In this document: in pieces, positions 18,368 through 26,950 of the stretch
How the letters are laid out: each line of letters opens with the position of its first letter
Numbering within the stretch: the first letter of the stretch is position 1
DNA from: Pedococcus_A sp963730585
GTDB taxonomy: Bacteria; Actinomycetota; Actinomycetes; Actinomycetales; Dermatophilaceae
Assembly: GCA_963730585.1 (NCBI GenBank)
Contig: CAVSSL010000003.1
Span: forward strand, 177,105-241,104
Direction: 5' to 3'
DNA length: 64,000 nucleotides
Translations under genes and position numbers: made by a program
Notes under the pieces: generated by a model
Databases searched by the model: none
Seen by the model: only the letters and a program-made list of their open reading frames with translations
Told to the model about the DNA's origin: nothing

Positions 18368-19129
18368 GTGGGAGCCCACGACGGAGCGGTGGCGGTCGTC
18401 ACCGGTGCCTCGCGCGGCATCGGCCTGGGGATCGCCCGCCGCCTCGTCGACGAGGGGGCGCGGGTCGTCGTCACCGCCCGCAAACCCGAGGCCCTCGCGG
18501 AGGCGGTCTCCGCGCTCGGCGGTCCTGAGCACGCGCTGGGGATCGCGGGCAACGCCGCCGACGAGGCGCACCAGGACGAGGTCATCGCCGCGGCGCGGGA
18601 GACCTTCGGCGGGCTCGACCTGCTGGTGAACAACACCGGCATCAACCCGGTCTACGGGCCGATCCTCGACTCGGAGCTGGCGGCGGCCCGCAAGATCATG
18701 GAGGTCAACGTCCTCGCGGCGTTCTCCTGGACCCAGAAGGCGGTCAGCGCAGGGCTGGGCCGGGGTGCCGAGCGCCCTGGCGCCGTGGTCAACGTCGCCT
18801 CCATCGCGGGCCTCGGTGCCACCGGCACCATCGGCTGGTATGCCGTGAGCAAGGCTGCCCTGATCCATCTCACCGTGGAGCTGGGGTACCAGCTCGGGCC
18901 CGAGGTGCGCGTGAACGCGGTCGCCCCGGCTGTGGTCAAGACGCGCTTCGCCGAGGCGCTGTACGCGGACCGCGAGGACGCGGTCGCCGCGGCCTACCCC
19001 CTGAAGCGGCTCGGCGTCCCGGAGGACATCGCGGGTGCGGTGTCGTTCCTGCTCTCCCGGGACGCCTCCTGGATCACCGGACAGACCCTGGTCGTGGACG
19101 GCGGGGTGACGCTCGGCGGCGCGCTGTAG
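18368..19129 (+). CDS. Short-chain dehydrogenase/reductase
   Basis: The 253-residue Rossmann enzyme has TGASRGIG (cofactor loop), NNTG, a serine in NVASIAG and YAVSKAAL with the catalytic Tyr-x3-Lys. It is co-transcribed with the acyl-CoA dehydrogenase, three bases apart with GTG start, so a 3-hydroxyacyl-CoA or 3-oxoacyl substrate is likely. Confidence 0.9.
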   Translation: MGAHDGAVAVVTGASRGIGLGIARRLVDEGARVVVTARKPEALAEAVSALGGPEHALGIAGNAADEAHQDEVIAAARETFGGLDLLVNNTGINPVYGPILDSELAAARKIMEVNVLAAFSWTQKAVSAGLGRGAERPGAVVNVASIAGLGATGTIGWYAVSKAALIHLTVELGYQLGPEVRVNAVAPAVVKTRFAEALYADREDAVAAAYPLKRLGVPEDIAGAVSFLLSRDASWITGQTLVVDGGVTLGGAL

Positions 19130-19140
19130 CCGCCTCTTCG

Positions 19141-19197
19141 GCCGAGATGGACCTCCGTCGGCGCCGGCCACGGCGGCGCGTACGGGGGCATCTCGGC
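19141..19197. terminator. Long inverted repeat after the SDR gene
   Basis: GCCGAGATG (19141-19149) pairs with CATCTCGGC (19189-19197) around a GC-rich, partly self-complementary core. It lies 11 bases after the SDR stop and ends 3 bases before the convergent SRPBCC remnant, so it can terminate transcription from both sides. Confidence 0.5.
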
Positions 19198-19199
19198 AG

Positions 19200-19699
19200 T
19201 CAGGGGGTTGGAGGCCCCGCAGCACCCGTCGAGGCGTCGTAGGAGTCGTTGAGGCCGTCCTCCATGCCGGAGGCGACCACCTGTCGACGGTCGCGACGGG
19301 TCGCAGGTGATGACGGCGCGCAGCGTGGTCACGCCGTCGGTCTCGGCGAGGACGACCGTCCACGAGCGTACGGTGGGCTCTGGCATGTTGTCGAGCACCT
19401 CGGTGTGCACGATCCGGCCGGCGGGTCGATCTCGAGGTACTCACCGGAGAACGACACCTCGGTCCTCGTCGGGCGTCACCTGGGCGAAGTGCCACCGACC
19501 GCCGACCCGCAGGTCGATCTCGCAGGCGGTGACCTCTCCGTGGCCGGCTGCCCCACCACTGGCGGATGTGCTCGGGCCGGGTCGATCGCCTCGAAGACCA
19601 GCGCGGCGCGGTGCCGCGAAGGTGCGGGTGATGACGAGCTGGTGTCGACGGCAGGTGACGGTGGCCGCGGTCGGTGCCGGTGAGGTGGTGTCTGCTCAT
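19200..19699 (-). pseudogene. Frameshifted SRPBCC (AHSA1-like) gene
   Basis: The expected protein must be assembled from all three minus frames. Recognisable pieces in order are MSRHHLTGTD, TVTCRRHQLVITRTFAAP, LVFEAIDP, EHIRQWWG, EVTACEIDLRVGGRWHF, EVSFSGEYLEIDPP, VHTEVLDNMPEPTVRSWTVV and SGMEDGLNDSYDA, ending at a stop at 19200-19202. At least five single- or double-base indels separate them. The gene order ArsR-SRPBCC with a 2-base gap is a very common actinobacterial pair. Either a recently decayed gene or locally poor sequence. Confidence 0.7.
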
Positions 19700-19701
19700 G
19701 G

Positions 19702-20045
19702 CTACTGCTCCTCGTCGGACGATGGGTGCTGGGCCTCTGAGGTAGGCGTCCAGGCTGTCGAGGTTGGCCTCCCAGTGGCGGCGGTACTCGTTCAGCCAGG
19801 TGTCCGCGTTCTTCAGCGGGGTGGCCGTGATCCGGCACAGGCGCTGCTGGCCGTGTCGGCTCTTGGCGATGAGGCCGGCCCGTTCGAGGACGGCCAGGTG
19901 CTTGGAGATGGCGGGGAGGGTCATGTCGAAGGGCTCGGCCAGCTCGCCGACGGTGGCGTCGCCCTCGGCGAGGCGCTCGAGGATGGCGCGTCGCGTCGGG
20001 TCGGCCAGGGCGGCGAAGGTGGCACTGAGCGGAGTCGGGTGACAT
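19702..20045 (-). pseudogene. Frameshifted ArsR-family regulator
   Basis: The winged-helix core is plain in one frame (LSATFAALADPTRRAILERL then GELAEPFDMTLPAISKHL and VLERAGLI). That frame has no start: a TAA lies just upstream. The only suitable ATG (20045) is in another frame and reads MSPD before the frames diverge, consistent with one inserted base after codon 4. A second shift near the C-terminus would give the expected tail HPSSDEEQ and a TAG two bases before the SRPBCC start. Confidence 0.7.
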
Positions 20046-20050
20046 GTTCC

Positions 20051-20072
20051 TTAACCATTCGGTTTATTAACC
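20051..20072. promoter_or_regulatory. AT-rich operator upstream of the ArsR remnant
   Basis: TTAACC, GGTT and TTAACC half-sites are arranged symmetrically (core GGTTTATTAACC, 20061-20072) in an unusually AT-rich patch immediately upstream of the ArsR start. Autoregulated ArsR-SRPBCC pairs commonly carry AACC-n-GGTT type operators. Confidence 0.55.
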
Positions 20073-20110
20073 AATAAGGAAACTATGCGCGCTCGGCGTG
20101 CCGCGTCAAC

Positions 20111-20142
20111 CCCGCATCCGACGACCGCTGTTCCGATGCGGG
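20111..20142 (-). terminator. Hairpin after the second YcxB-like remnant
   Basis: CCCGCATC (20111-20118) pairs with GATGCGGG (20135-20142) directly beyond the stop at 20143-20145 on the minus strand. Confidence 0.4.
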
Positions 20143-20690
20143 TCATGCCGCCGGGTGTGCCGCGGTGCCCGACAGGGCCTCGCGGACCGACTGCTGCAGC
20201 AGCGTCATCTCCGCGGCGGGGAACAGCGCGCGGGGGAGTGCGAGGACTGCCCGGTGTTCAGTTCGAGGATGACCGCTCGGCGCGTGACCGTGCAGGAGCG
20301 GATCGAGGTCCAGGGGGTGACGCTCTCGGTGTCGTCGTGCAGAAGCACAGATGCTCTCGGGTCAGCTTGGCCCTGATCAGCTCGCCGATGGGAGTGAGGC
20401 GGCGCACCCTGAGAGCGGGCGTCGCCAGGCCCAGGCCCAGCAACGGGAGCCAGACGCTCAGCATCACAAAGGCCGACGGCGTGCGGTCCAGCAGCGCGGA
20501 CGCCAGTGCCAGCGCACCGAGACCCTGGATCCAGCGGCCGCTGGGACTGCCGCACGCGTGCCGGAGCGCGCCGGCTGGAGGTCGCGACGGGTCTCCCGGT
20601 CCACGACGTGGATGAGGAGAAGCTCCTCGGAAGCGGGCGCTGGGGTAGTGGTCGGTGCGCTGCAGGCAAGGAGGGCCCCGTCACAGTGCC
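20143..20690 (-). pseudogene. Frameshifted YcxB-like membrane protein, copy 2
   Basis: Protein-like pieces appear successively in different minus frames: EELLLIHVVDRETRRDLQ, ALASALLDRTPSAFVMLSVW, PLLGLGLATPALRVRRLTPI, then DDTESVTPWTSIRSCTVTRR, AVILELNTGQ, and ALFPAAEMTLLQQSV. The membrane pair followed by a PWxxI...ILEL...FP pattern resembles YcxB-like proteins. No single frame spans it. Bounds are approximate. Confidence 0.5.
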
Positions 20691-21217
20691 CTCACCCTGG
20701 CCAGGCGTCCTGATGCCCCTGTTCGCCGTGGACACACCGGTGAGGAAGGCCAGGTCGTCGTCGGTCAGCAGGCGCGACGGGAGGAGGATCCAGGCGGCCC
20801 GGTTGGAGGCGGAGGTGGACGATGTCGCGGACGCGCTCCACCCGGTCGACGGCACCGCTGGGGAACGCCGTCGTCCCGCGACCGGTCGTCAAGACGAGAC
20901 GCCCGGCATGGTCGTAGCTGCTCCGAAGGACCTGACCGTGTCGCGCGGTTGCCGCAGCGATCGGAGCCGAGAGCCAGACGGCGACGAGGGCCAGAGGGAA
21001 GGTCAGGATCGTCCATGCCACCCCGGCCGGCAGAGAGCCGGCGCTCGCTCCCACCGACCAGGCCGGCGGCCGCAGCCGTGACCAGTGGAGAGATGCCCCC
21101 TCGTCCGCGCAGGCTCCTGATGACGGCGACGCCGGCGAGCCGGGGTGCGGTCCGCTCGTCGCAGAGCACCTCGATCGGCGCCCGCGTCGGTGTCGTGGCG
21201 CGCGACGGCTCCACCAT
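20691..21217 (-). pseudogene. Frameshifted YcxB-like membrane protein, copy 1
   Basis: An ATG at 21217, after a G-rich ribosome site, opens MVEPSRATTPTRAPIEVLCD. The sequence then shifts frame to a membrane segment (AGVAWTILTFPLALVAVWL), continues as GTTAFPSGAVDRVERV, and shifts again to AAWILLPSRLLTDDDLAFL. The last phrase (LPSRLLTDDDLAFL) is like the C-terminus of YcxB-like proteins. It appears to be a tandem paralogue of the neighbouring remnant. The gap 21218-21317 has no gene. Confidence 0.5.
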
Positions 21218-21317
21218 GTCGTGCCCCCTGCCTCGTCCCCGCGCGCCGACCGTGGGCGCGCGGGGAGTCTAGGGCTGTGACGAAGGGGTTCGGGCGGGTT
21301 CGCCGGAGGACCAGCCG

Positions 21318-22073
21318 TCAGTCCAGCGGGCCACCGGCCACGTAGATGACCTGCCCGGAGACGAACCCGGCGTCCTCGCTGCAGAGGAACGAGATGGTGG
21401 CGGCGATGTCCTCCGGCTGGCCGACCCGCTGGACGGGGATCTGGGACGCCGAGTGCGCGATGAAGTCCTCGAACGAGACGCCCATGCGCTCGGCGGTCGA
21501 CTTGGTCATCTCGGTCTGGATGAAGCCGGGAGCGACGGCGTTGGCGGTCACCCCGAACCTGCCGAGCTCGATGGCCAGGGTCTTGCTGAAGCCCTGGAGG
21601 CCGGCCTTGGCCGCGGAGTAGTTGGCCTGGCCGCGGTTGCCCTGGGCCGAGCTGGAGGACAGGTTGACGATGCGGCCCCACTTCTCCTGCGTCATGTGCG
21701 CCTGGACCGCCCGCGTCATGAGGAAGGAGCCGCGCAGGTGCACCGCCATGACGGCGTCCCAGTCGTCCTCGGTCATCTTGAAGATGAGGTTGTCGCGGAT
21801 GATGCCCGCGTTGTTGACCAGGATCGTCGGTGCGCCGAGCTCGTCGGCCACCCGCTTCACGGCCGCCTCGACCTGGTCGGCCCGCGACACGTCCACCCCG
21901 ACGGCGATGGCCCGGCCCCCGGCCCCCGTGATCGCCTCGACGGTGGCGGCGCAGGCGGCCTCGTCGAGGTCGAGGACGGCAACCGCGTGCCCGTCCCGGG
22001 CCAGGCGCTGGGCAGTGGCGGCCCCGATGCCGCGGGCGGCGCCGGTGACGATGGCAACGCGCGAAGTGCTCAC
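21318..22073 (-). CDS. 3-oxoacyl-reductase-type SDR (FabG-like)
   Basis: The 251-residue enzyme has TGAARGIG, NNAGI, NLSSSSAQG with the catalytic Ser, YSAAKAGLQGF with Tyr-x3-Lys, and the FabG-typical AVAPGFIQTEMT. Cofactor is probably NADP(H) or NAD(H); substrate 3-oxoacyl-ACP or -CoA. GTG start follows GGAGG at 4 bases. The operator upstream at 22111-22128 matches that of the acyl-CoA dehydrogenase operon, placing it in the same TetR regulon. Confidence 0.92.
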   Translation of the reverse strand: MSTSRVAIVTGAARGIGAATAQRLARDGHAVAVLDLDEAACAATVEAITGAGGRAIAVGVDVSRADQVEAAVKRVADELGAPTILVNNAGIIRDNLIFKMTEDDWDAVMAVHLRGSFLMTRAVQAHMTQEKWGRIVNLSSSSAQGNRGQANYSAAKAGLQGFSKTLAIELGRFGVTANAVAPGFIQTEMTKSTAERMGVSFEDFIAHSASQIPVQRVGQPEDIAATISFLCSEDAGFVSGQVIYVAGGPLD

Positions 22074-22110
22074 GATTCCTCCAGTCGACGGTGAGTGGTG
22101 CCGCGAGTGT

Positions 22111-22128
22111 ACTAAGCGAGCGCTTACC
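22111..22128. promoter_or_regulatory. TetR operator, copy 2
   Basis: ACTAAGCGAGCGCTTACC matches the 17184-17201 operator at 15 of 18 bases and keeps the AAGC/GCTT symmetry. It sits 38 bases upstream of the FabG-like GTG. The rest of the 237 bp divergent gap to glgX shows no other clear motif. Confidence 0.7.
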
Positions 22129-22310
22129 GGGCTCGGGTCGGGCGGCGACGGGGCGGGAACCTGGGCGGCGGGGCGGGGTCAGGGCGGCGCCCGGCCTGCG
22201 TGCAGAAATCGTGCAGGTGCCGGGCATGCCTCACAATGGCCGGCAGAGGCCGCAGACGTCCTCGAGCGTCCTGCGGCCTTCGCCGCACCCTCATTCCCTG
22301 AAAGGGACCC

Positions 22311-24479
22311 ATGGAGATCTGGCCCGGCAGTGCCTACCCGCTCGGTGCGACCTACGACGGCACCGGCGTGAACTTCGCCCTGTTCTCCGAGGCAGCCGAG
22401 CGCGTCGAGCTGTGCCTCATCGACGACGACGGCCAGGAGACCCGGGTCAGCCTCCCCGAGGTCGACGGCTTCGTGTGGCACGGCTACATCCCGGGTGTCC
22501 AGCCCGGCCAGCGCTACGGCTACCGCGTGCACGGGCCCTACGACCCCGCCCACGGCCACCGGTGCAACCCGTCCAAGCTGCTGCTCGACCCGTACGCCAA
22601 GGCCTTCGACGGCATGTCCGACGGCGACGAGTCCCTGTTCTCCTACCGCTTCGACGACGGCGACTCCGACGAGCCCGAGCTCAACACGACGGACAGCCTC
22701 GGCCACACCATGCTGTCGGTGGTGGTGAACCCGTTCTTCGACTGGGGCCAGGACCGCTCACCGGGCCACCAGTACCACGAGAGCGTCATCTACGAGGCGC
22801 ACGTCAAGGGCCTGACCGAGCAGCACCCAGAGATCCCCGAGGAGATCCGCGGCACCTACGCCGGCATCGCGCACCCGGCGATGATCGCCCACCTGAAGGA
22901 CCTCGGCATCACCGCCATCGAGCTGATGCCGGTGCACCAGTTCGTGCAGGACTTCACCCTCATGGACAAGGGTCTTCGCAACTACTGGGGCTACAACACG
23001 ATCGGCTTCCTCGCTCCGCACAACGAGTATGCCGCCTACGGCACCCGCGGCGAGCAGGTCGCCGAGTTCAAGGGCATGGTCAAGGAGCTCCACGAGGCCG
23101 GCATCGAGGTCATCCTCGACGTCGTCTACAACCACACGGCCGAGGGCAACCACATGGGCCCGACGCTGTCGTTCCGCGGCATCGACAACGCCAACTACTA
23201 CCGGCTCGTCGACGAGGACAAGGCGCACTACTACGACACGACCGGCACCGGGAACAGCCTGCTCATGCGCAGCCCCCACGTGCTCCAGCTGATCATGGAC
23301 TCGCTGCGCTACTGGGTCACCGAGATGCACGTGGACGGGTTCCGCTTCGACCTCGCCGCCACCCTCGCCCGCCAGTTCCACGAGGTCGACAAGCTCTCGG
23401 CGTTCTTCGACCTGGTGCAGCAGGACCCGATCGTCAGCCAGGTCAAGCTGATCGCCGAGCCGTGGGACGTCGGCGAGGGCGGCTACCAGGTCGGCAACTT
23501 CCCGCCGTTGTGGACCGAGTGGAACGGCAAGTACCGCGACACGGTCCGAGACTTCTGGCGCGGCGAGGCAGGGACCATCGGCGAGTTCGCGTCTCGCATC
23601 ACCGGCTCCTCCGACCTCTACCAGGGGGACGGCCGCCACCCCATCGCGTCGATCAACTTCGTCACCGCCCACGACGGCTTCACCCTGCGGGACCTGGTGT
23701 CCTACAACGAGAAGCACAACGAGGCCAACGGTGAGGGTGGCAACGACGGCGAGAGCCACAACCGCTCCTGGAACTGTGGCGTGGAGGGCCCGACCGACGA
23801 CGCGGAGGTCAACGAGCTCCGGTTGCGGCAGCAGCGCAACCTGCTGACGACCCTCCTGCTCTCCCAGGGTGTCCCCATGCTGCTGCACGGTGACGAGCTC
23901 GGACGGACCCAGGGCGGCAACAACAACGGCTACTGCCAGGACAACGAGATCTCCTGGGTCGACTGGGAGCTCGACGAGGACCACCAGGAGCTCATGTACT
24001 TCACCCGGCGCCTGGTCGAGCTGCGCCGCGAGCACCCGGTGTTCCGTCGCCGCCGCTTCTTCGCGGGCAGCGCCGACCACGGCGGCCGCTCCGAGGTGGG
24101 CGACATCGAGTGGTTCGAGCCGAGCGGCCAGCAGATGGACGACGAGAGCTGGGCCAACGGGTATGCCCGGTCCATGGCGGTGTTCCTCAACGGCGCGGCG
24201 ATCCCCGAGCCGGACACCCGCGGCCAGCGGATCGTCGACGACAGCTTCCTGGTGCTCTTCAACGGCCACCACGAACAGCTCCGGTTCACCCTTCCCGATG
24301 ACGACTACGGCAGCGGCTGGCTCGTCGAGATCGACACCGCGGCCCGCGACATCGACCCCGAGCTCATGCTCACCCCCGGGTCGGAGGTCACGGCGGAGGC
24401 GCGCAGCGTGGTCGTCCTGCGCTGCCCGCGGGAGCCGCAGTCCCTGTCGCCCGCGGGCGCCGCGGTGGGCCGCCGATGA
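22311..24479 (+). CDS. glgX: Glycogen debranching enzyme GlgX/TreX
   Basis: The 722-residue GH13 protein hydrolyses alpha-1,6 branches of glycogen. It has an N-terminal CBM48 (GVNFALFSEAAERVELCL) and a catalytic barrel with VVYNHTAEG, DGFRFDLA (nucleophile Asp), LIAEPWDVG (acid/base Glu) and FVTAHDG. The isoamylase-type GGNNNGYCQDNE segment is also present. It is the first gene of an ATGA-coupled operon with treY and treZ, where it supplies linear maltodextrins. Confidence 0.96.
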   Translation: MEIWPGSAYPLGATYDGTGVNFALFSEAAERVELCLIDDDGQETRVSLPEVDGFVWHGYIPGVQPGQRYGYRVHGPYDPAHGHRCNPSKLLLDPYAKAFDGMSDGDESLFSYRFDDGDSDEPELNTTDSLGHTMLSVVVNPFFDWGQDRSPGHQYHESVIYEAHVKGLTEQHPEIPEEIRGTYAGIAHPAMIAHLKDLGITAIELMPVHQFVQDFTLMDKGLRNYWGYNTIGFLAPHNEYAAYGTRGEQVAEFKGMVKELHEAGIEVILDVVYNHTAEGNHMGPTLSFRGIDNANYYRLVDEDKAHYYDTTGTGNSLLMRSPHVLQLIMDSLRYWVTEMHVDGFRFDLAATLARQFHEVDKLSAFFDLVQQDPIVSQVKLIAEPWDVGEGGYQVGNFPPLWTEWNGKYRDTVRDFWRGEAGTIGEFASRITGSSDLYQGDGRHPIASINFVTAHDGFTLRDLVSYNEKHNEANGEGGNDGESHNRSWNCGVEGPTDDAEVNELRLRQQRNLLTTLLLSQGVPMLLHGDELGRTQGGNNNGYCQDNEISWVDWELDEDHQELMYFTRRLVELRREHPVFRRRRFFAGSADHGGRSEVGDIEWFEPSGQQMDDESWANGYARSMAVFLNGAAIPEPDTRGQRIVDDSFLVLFNGHHEQLRFTLPDDDYGSGWLVEIDTAARDIDPELMLTPGSEVTAEARSVVVLRCPREPQSLSPAGAAVGRR

Positions 24480-26950
24480 GCGGTATGCCGCGTGGCCGCG
24501 TGAGGCACCGACCGGCACCCGGCCGGCCGGTGCCCACCGCGACCTACCGGTTCCAGATCCAGCCCGCCTTCACCTTCGACGACGCGGCCGAGCAGGCGGA
24601 CTACCTTGCGGCACTGGGCGTCTCGCACGCCTACCTGTCGCCGGTGCTGCAGCCGGCACCCGGCTCGACGCACGGCTACGACGTCGTCGACCACAGCCGG
24701 CTGAACGAGGAGGCCGGCGGGCGCGCGGCATTCGACCGGATGGTGGGGCGCCTGCGCGAGCACGGCGTCCGGGCCGTCGCGGACGTGGTGCCCAACCACA
24801 TGACGGTGCCGTCACCGGCATACCTCAACCGGCAGTGGTGGTCGCTGCTGCGCGACGGCCGGCAGTCGGAGTTCGCGCACTGGTTCGACGTCGACTGGGA
24901 CGCCGCTGACGGCCGCGTCCTCATGCCTGTGCTCGGCTCGTCGCTGCAGGAGGTGCTGGCGGCCGGCGAGCTCACCATCGACGGCGCCGGCGGCGCGAAC
25001 GGGGACGAGTGGGTCGTGCGCTACTACGACCACCAGTTCCCTGTGCGCCCCGGCACGGAGGCGCTCGACCTGCCGGATCTCCTTGCGGCACAGGCCTACC
25101 GGCTCGCACACTGGCGCGAAGGTGGCGACGAGCTGAACTACCGCCGCTTCTTCGACGTCACCACCCTGGCGGCAGTGCGGGTCGAGGACCCCGAGGTGTT
25201 CGACGCGACGCACGCGCTCCTGCTCGAGCTCGTCCGCGCGGGCGAGCTCGACGGCCTGCGCATCGACCACCCCGACGGCCTCGCCGACCCGCGCGGCTAC
25301 CTCGACCGGCTGGCCGACGCCACGGGGGACTCCTGGGTGGTGGCCGAGAAGATCCTCGAGGGCCACGAGGAGCTGCCGGACGACTGGCGCTGCGCCGGCA
25401 CCACCGGCTACGACACCCTGCTGCGCGTCGGCGGCGTCTTCGTCGACTCCCAGACCGAGGGCGACCTGACCGCCCTGGCGCGCGAGGTGACCGGTGACGA
25501 CCGTGCCCTCGAGGAAATCATCGACGAGGCGAAACGCCTTGTCGTCGAACGGATCCAGGCCGCCGAGGTCAACCGGTTGCTGCGCCTCGTGGCGCAGGTC
25601 GACCCCGACCTCGACCCCGCGGCGTCGCGGCGCGCGCTTCAGGCACTCCTCGTCGCCATGGACCGCTACCGCGCCTACGTCAGGCCGGGGGAGCGGCCGC
25701 GCTCCGAGCAGGTCGCGGTGGTCGAGGAAGCCTGCGACCGCGCCGAGTGCACCCTGGCCGACTCCGACCACAGGACCCTCTCCCGGGTCCGGCAGCTGGT
25801 GCTGGGCACCGGCCCGGAGCCGGCCGACCAGACGGCGGCCGACGAGCTCGTGGTGCGGTTCCAGCAGACCTGTGGGCCGGTGATGGCCAAGGCCATCGAG
25901 GACACCGCCTTCTACCGTTACGTACGGCTGGTCTCCCTCAACGAGGTCGGCGGCAACCCGGCGCACCTCGGCACCAGGGTGGGGGAGCTGCACGACTTCG
26001 CCGAACGGCAGCTGGCCTCGTGGCCGACGGCCATGACCACGCTGTCGACGCACGACACCAAGCGTTCGGAGGACGTCCGGGCCCGCATCGGCGTCATCTC
26101 CGAGATTCCCCGCGAGTGGGGCCAGTGGCTCGACGAGGCGCGCAGGCTCGCCCAGCCGCACCGCGGCGCCCGGCTCGACGCGGTGACGGAGTACCTGCTG
26201 TGGCAGACGGCCGTGGGCGTGTGGCCCATCGACGGTGAGCGGCTCCAGGGCTACGCCACCAAGGCGATCCGTGAGGCGAAGGTGCACACCACGTGGACCG
26301 ATCCGGACGAGGAGTACGAGCGGGCCGTGGCCGCCTTCGTCGACGGACTCGTCGACGACCCGGCCATCGCCCGCCACATCGAGGCCTGGCACGCGCGCAC
26401 CGCCGAGTGTTCCCGGGTGGCCGTGCTCGGGCAGAAGCTGTTGCAGCTCGTCATGCCCGGCGTGCCGGACGTCTACCAGGGCACCGAGCTGGTCGACCTC
26501 TCGCTCGTCGACCCCGACAACCGGCGCCTGGTCGACTACGCCGAACGGCGGCGCCGGCTGGATGCCCTCGACGCAGGATCCGCCCCCGCCGACCTCCACG
26601 ACGAGAAGCTCCTGGTGACCTCCCGGGCCCTGCGCCTGCGGCGCGAGCACCCGGAGTGGTTCACGGGGGAGGCCTCCGTCTACGAGCCGTTGGCCGCGAC
26701 GACGCCGCACGCGCTGGGCGTTGGTCGTGGCGACGACTCGGGCGTGCAGGCCGTCGCGGTCGTCACGAGGCTCGCCGCGGGCCTCGAGGCCGCCGGTGGT
26801 TGGGGCTCCCACACCGTCGCACTGCCTCCGGGGGCCTGGCGCGACCTGCTGACGGGCCGGGCCGTCTCGGCCCACGACAGCGAGGGCGTTTCCGTGGCGG
26901 AGTTGCTCGCAGACCTGCCGGTCGCTTTGCTTGTCCGCGATGAGCACTGA
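24476..26950 (+). CDS. treY: Maltooligosyl trehalose synthase
   Basis: The 824-residue GH13 enzyme rearranges the reducing-end alpha-1,4 bond of a maltodextrin into alpha,alpha-1,1. Motifs seen: PTATYRFQI and YLSPVLQPAPGSTHGYDV near the N-terminus, DVVPNHM, DGLRIDHPDGL (nucleophile), VVAEKILEGHEELP (acid/base) and TMTTLSTHDTKRSEDVRAR in the C-terminal half. Start overlaps the glgX stop by 4 bases. Its product is the substrate of TreZ. Confidence 0.96.
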   Translation: MSGMPRGRVRHRPAPGRPVPTATYRFQIQPAFTFDDAAEQADYLAALGVSHAYLSPVLQPAPGSTHGYDVVDHSRLNEEAGGRAAFDRMVGRLREHGVRAVADVVPNHMTVPSPAYLNRQWWSLLRDGRQSEFAHWFDVDWDAADGRVLMPVLGSSLQEVLAAGELTIDGAGGANGDEWVVRYYDHQFPVRPGTEALDLPDLLAAQAYRLAHWREGGDELNYRRFFDVTTLAAVRVEDPEVFDATHALLLELVRAGELDGLRIDHPDGLADPRGYLDRLADATGDSWVVAEKILEGHEELPDDWRCAGTTGYDTLLRVGGVFVDSQTEGDLTALAREVTGDDRALEEIIDEAKRLVVERIQAAEVNRLLRLVAQVDPDLDPAASRRALQALLVAMDRYRAYVRPGERPRSEQVAVVEEACDRAECTLADSDHRTLSRVRQLVLGTGPEPADQTAADELVVRFQQTCGPVMAKAIEDTAFYRYVRLVSLNEVGGNPAHLGTRVGELHDFAERQLASWPTAMTTLSTHDTKRSEDVRARIGVISEIPREWGQWLDEARRLAQPHRGARLDAVTEYLLWQTAVGVWPIDGERLQGYATKAIREAKVHTTWTDPDEEYERAVAAFVDGLVDDPAIARHIEAWHARTAECSRVAVLGQKLLQLVMPGVPDVYQGTELVDLSLVDPDNRRLVDYAERRRRLDALDAGSAPADLHDEKLLVTSRALRLRREHPEWFTGEASVYEPLAATTPHALGVGRGDDSGVQAVAVVTRLAAGLEAAGGWGSHTVALPPGAWRDLLTGRAVSAHDSEGVSVAELLADLPVALLVRDEH

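Noticed and set aside
17201..19924. A 907-codon open minus-strand frame opposite the acyl-CoA dehydrogenase and SDR genes.
   Set aside because: It is antisense to two clear enzymes and reads as Arg/Pro/His-rich filler, the usual high-GC shadow. Only its first part (ArsR core) is real and that is frameshifted.
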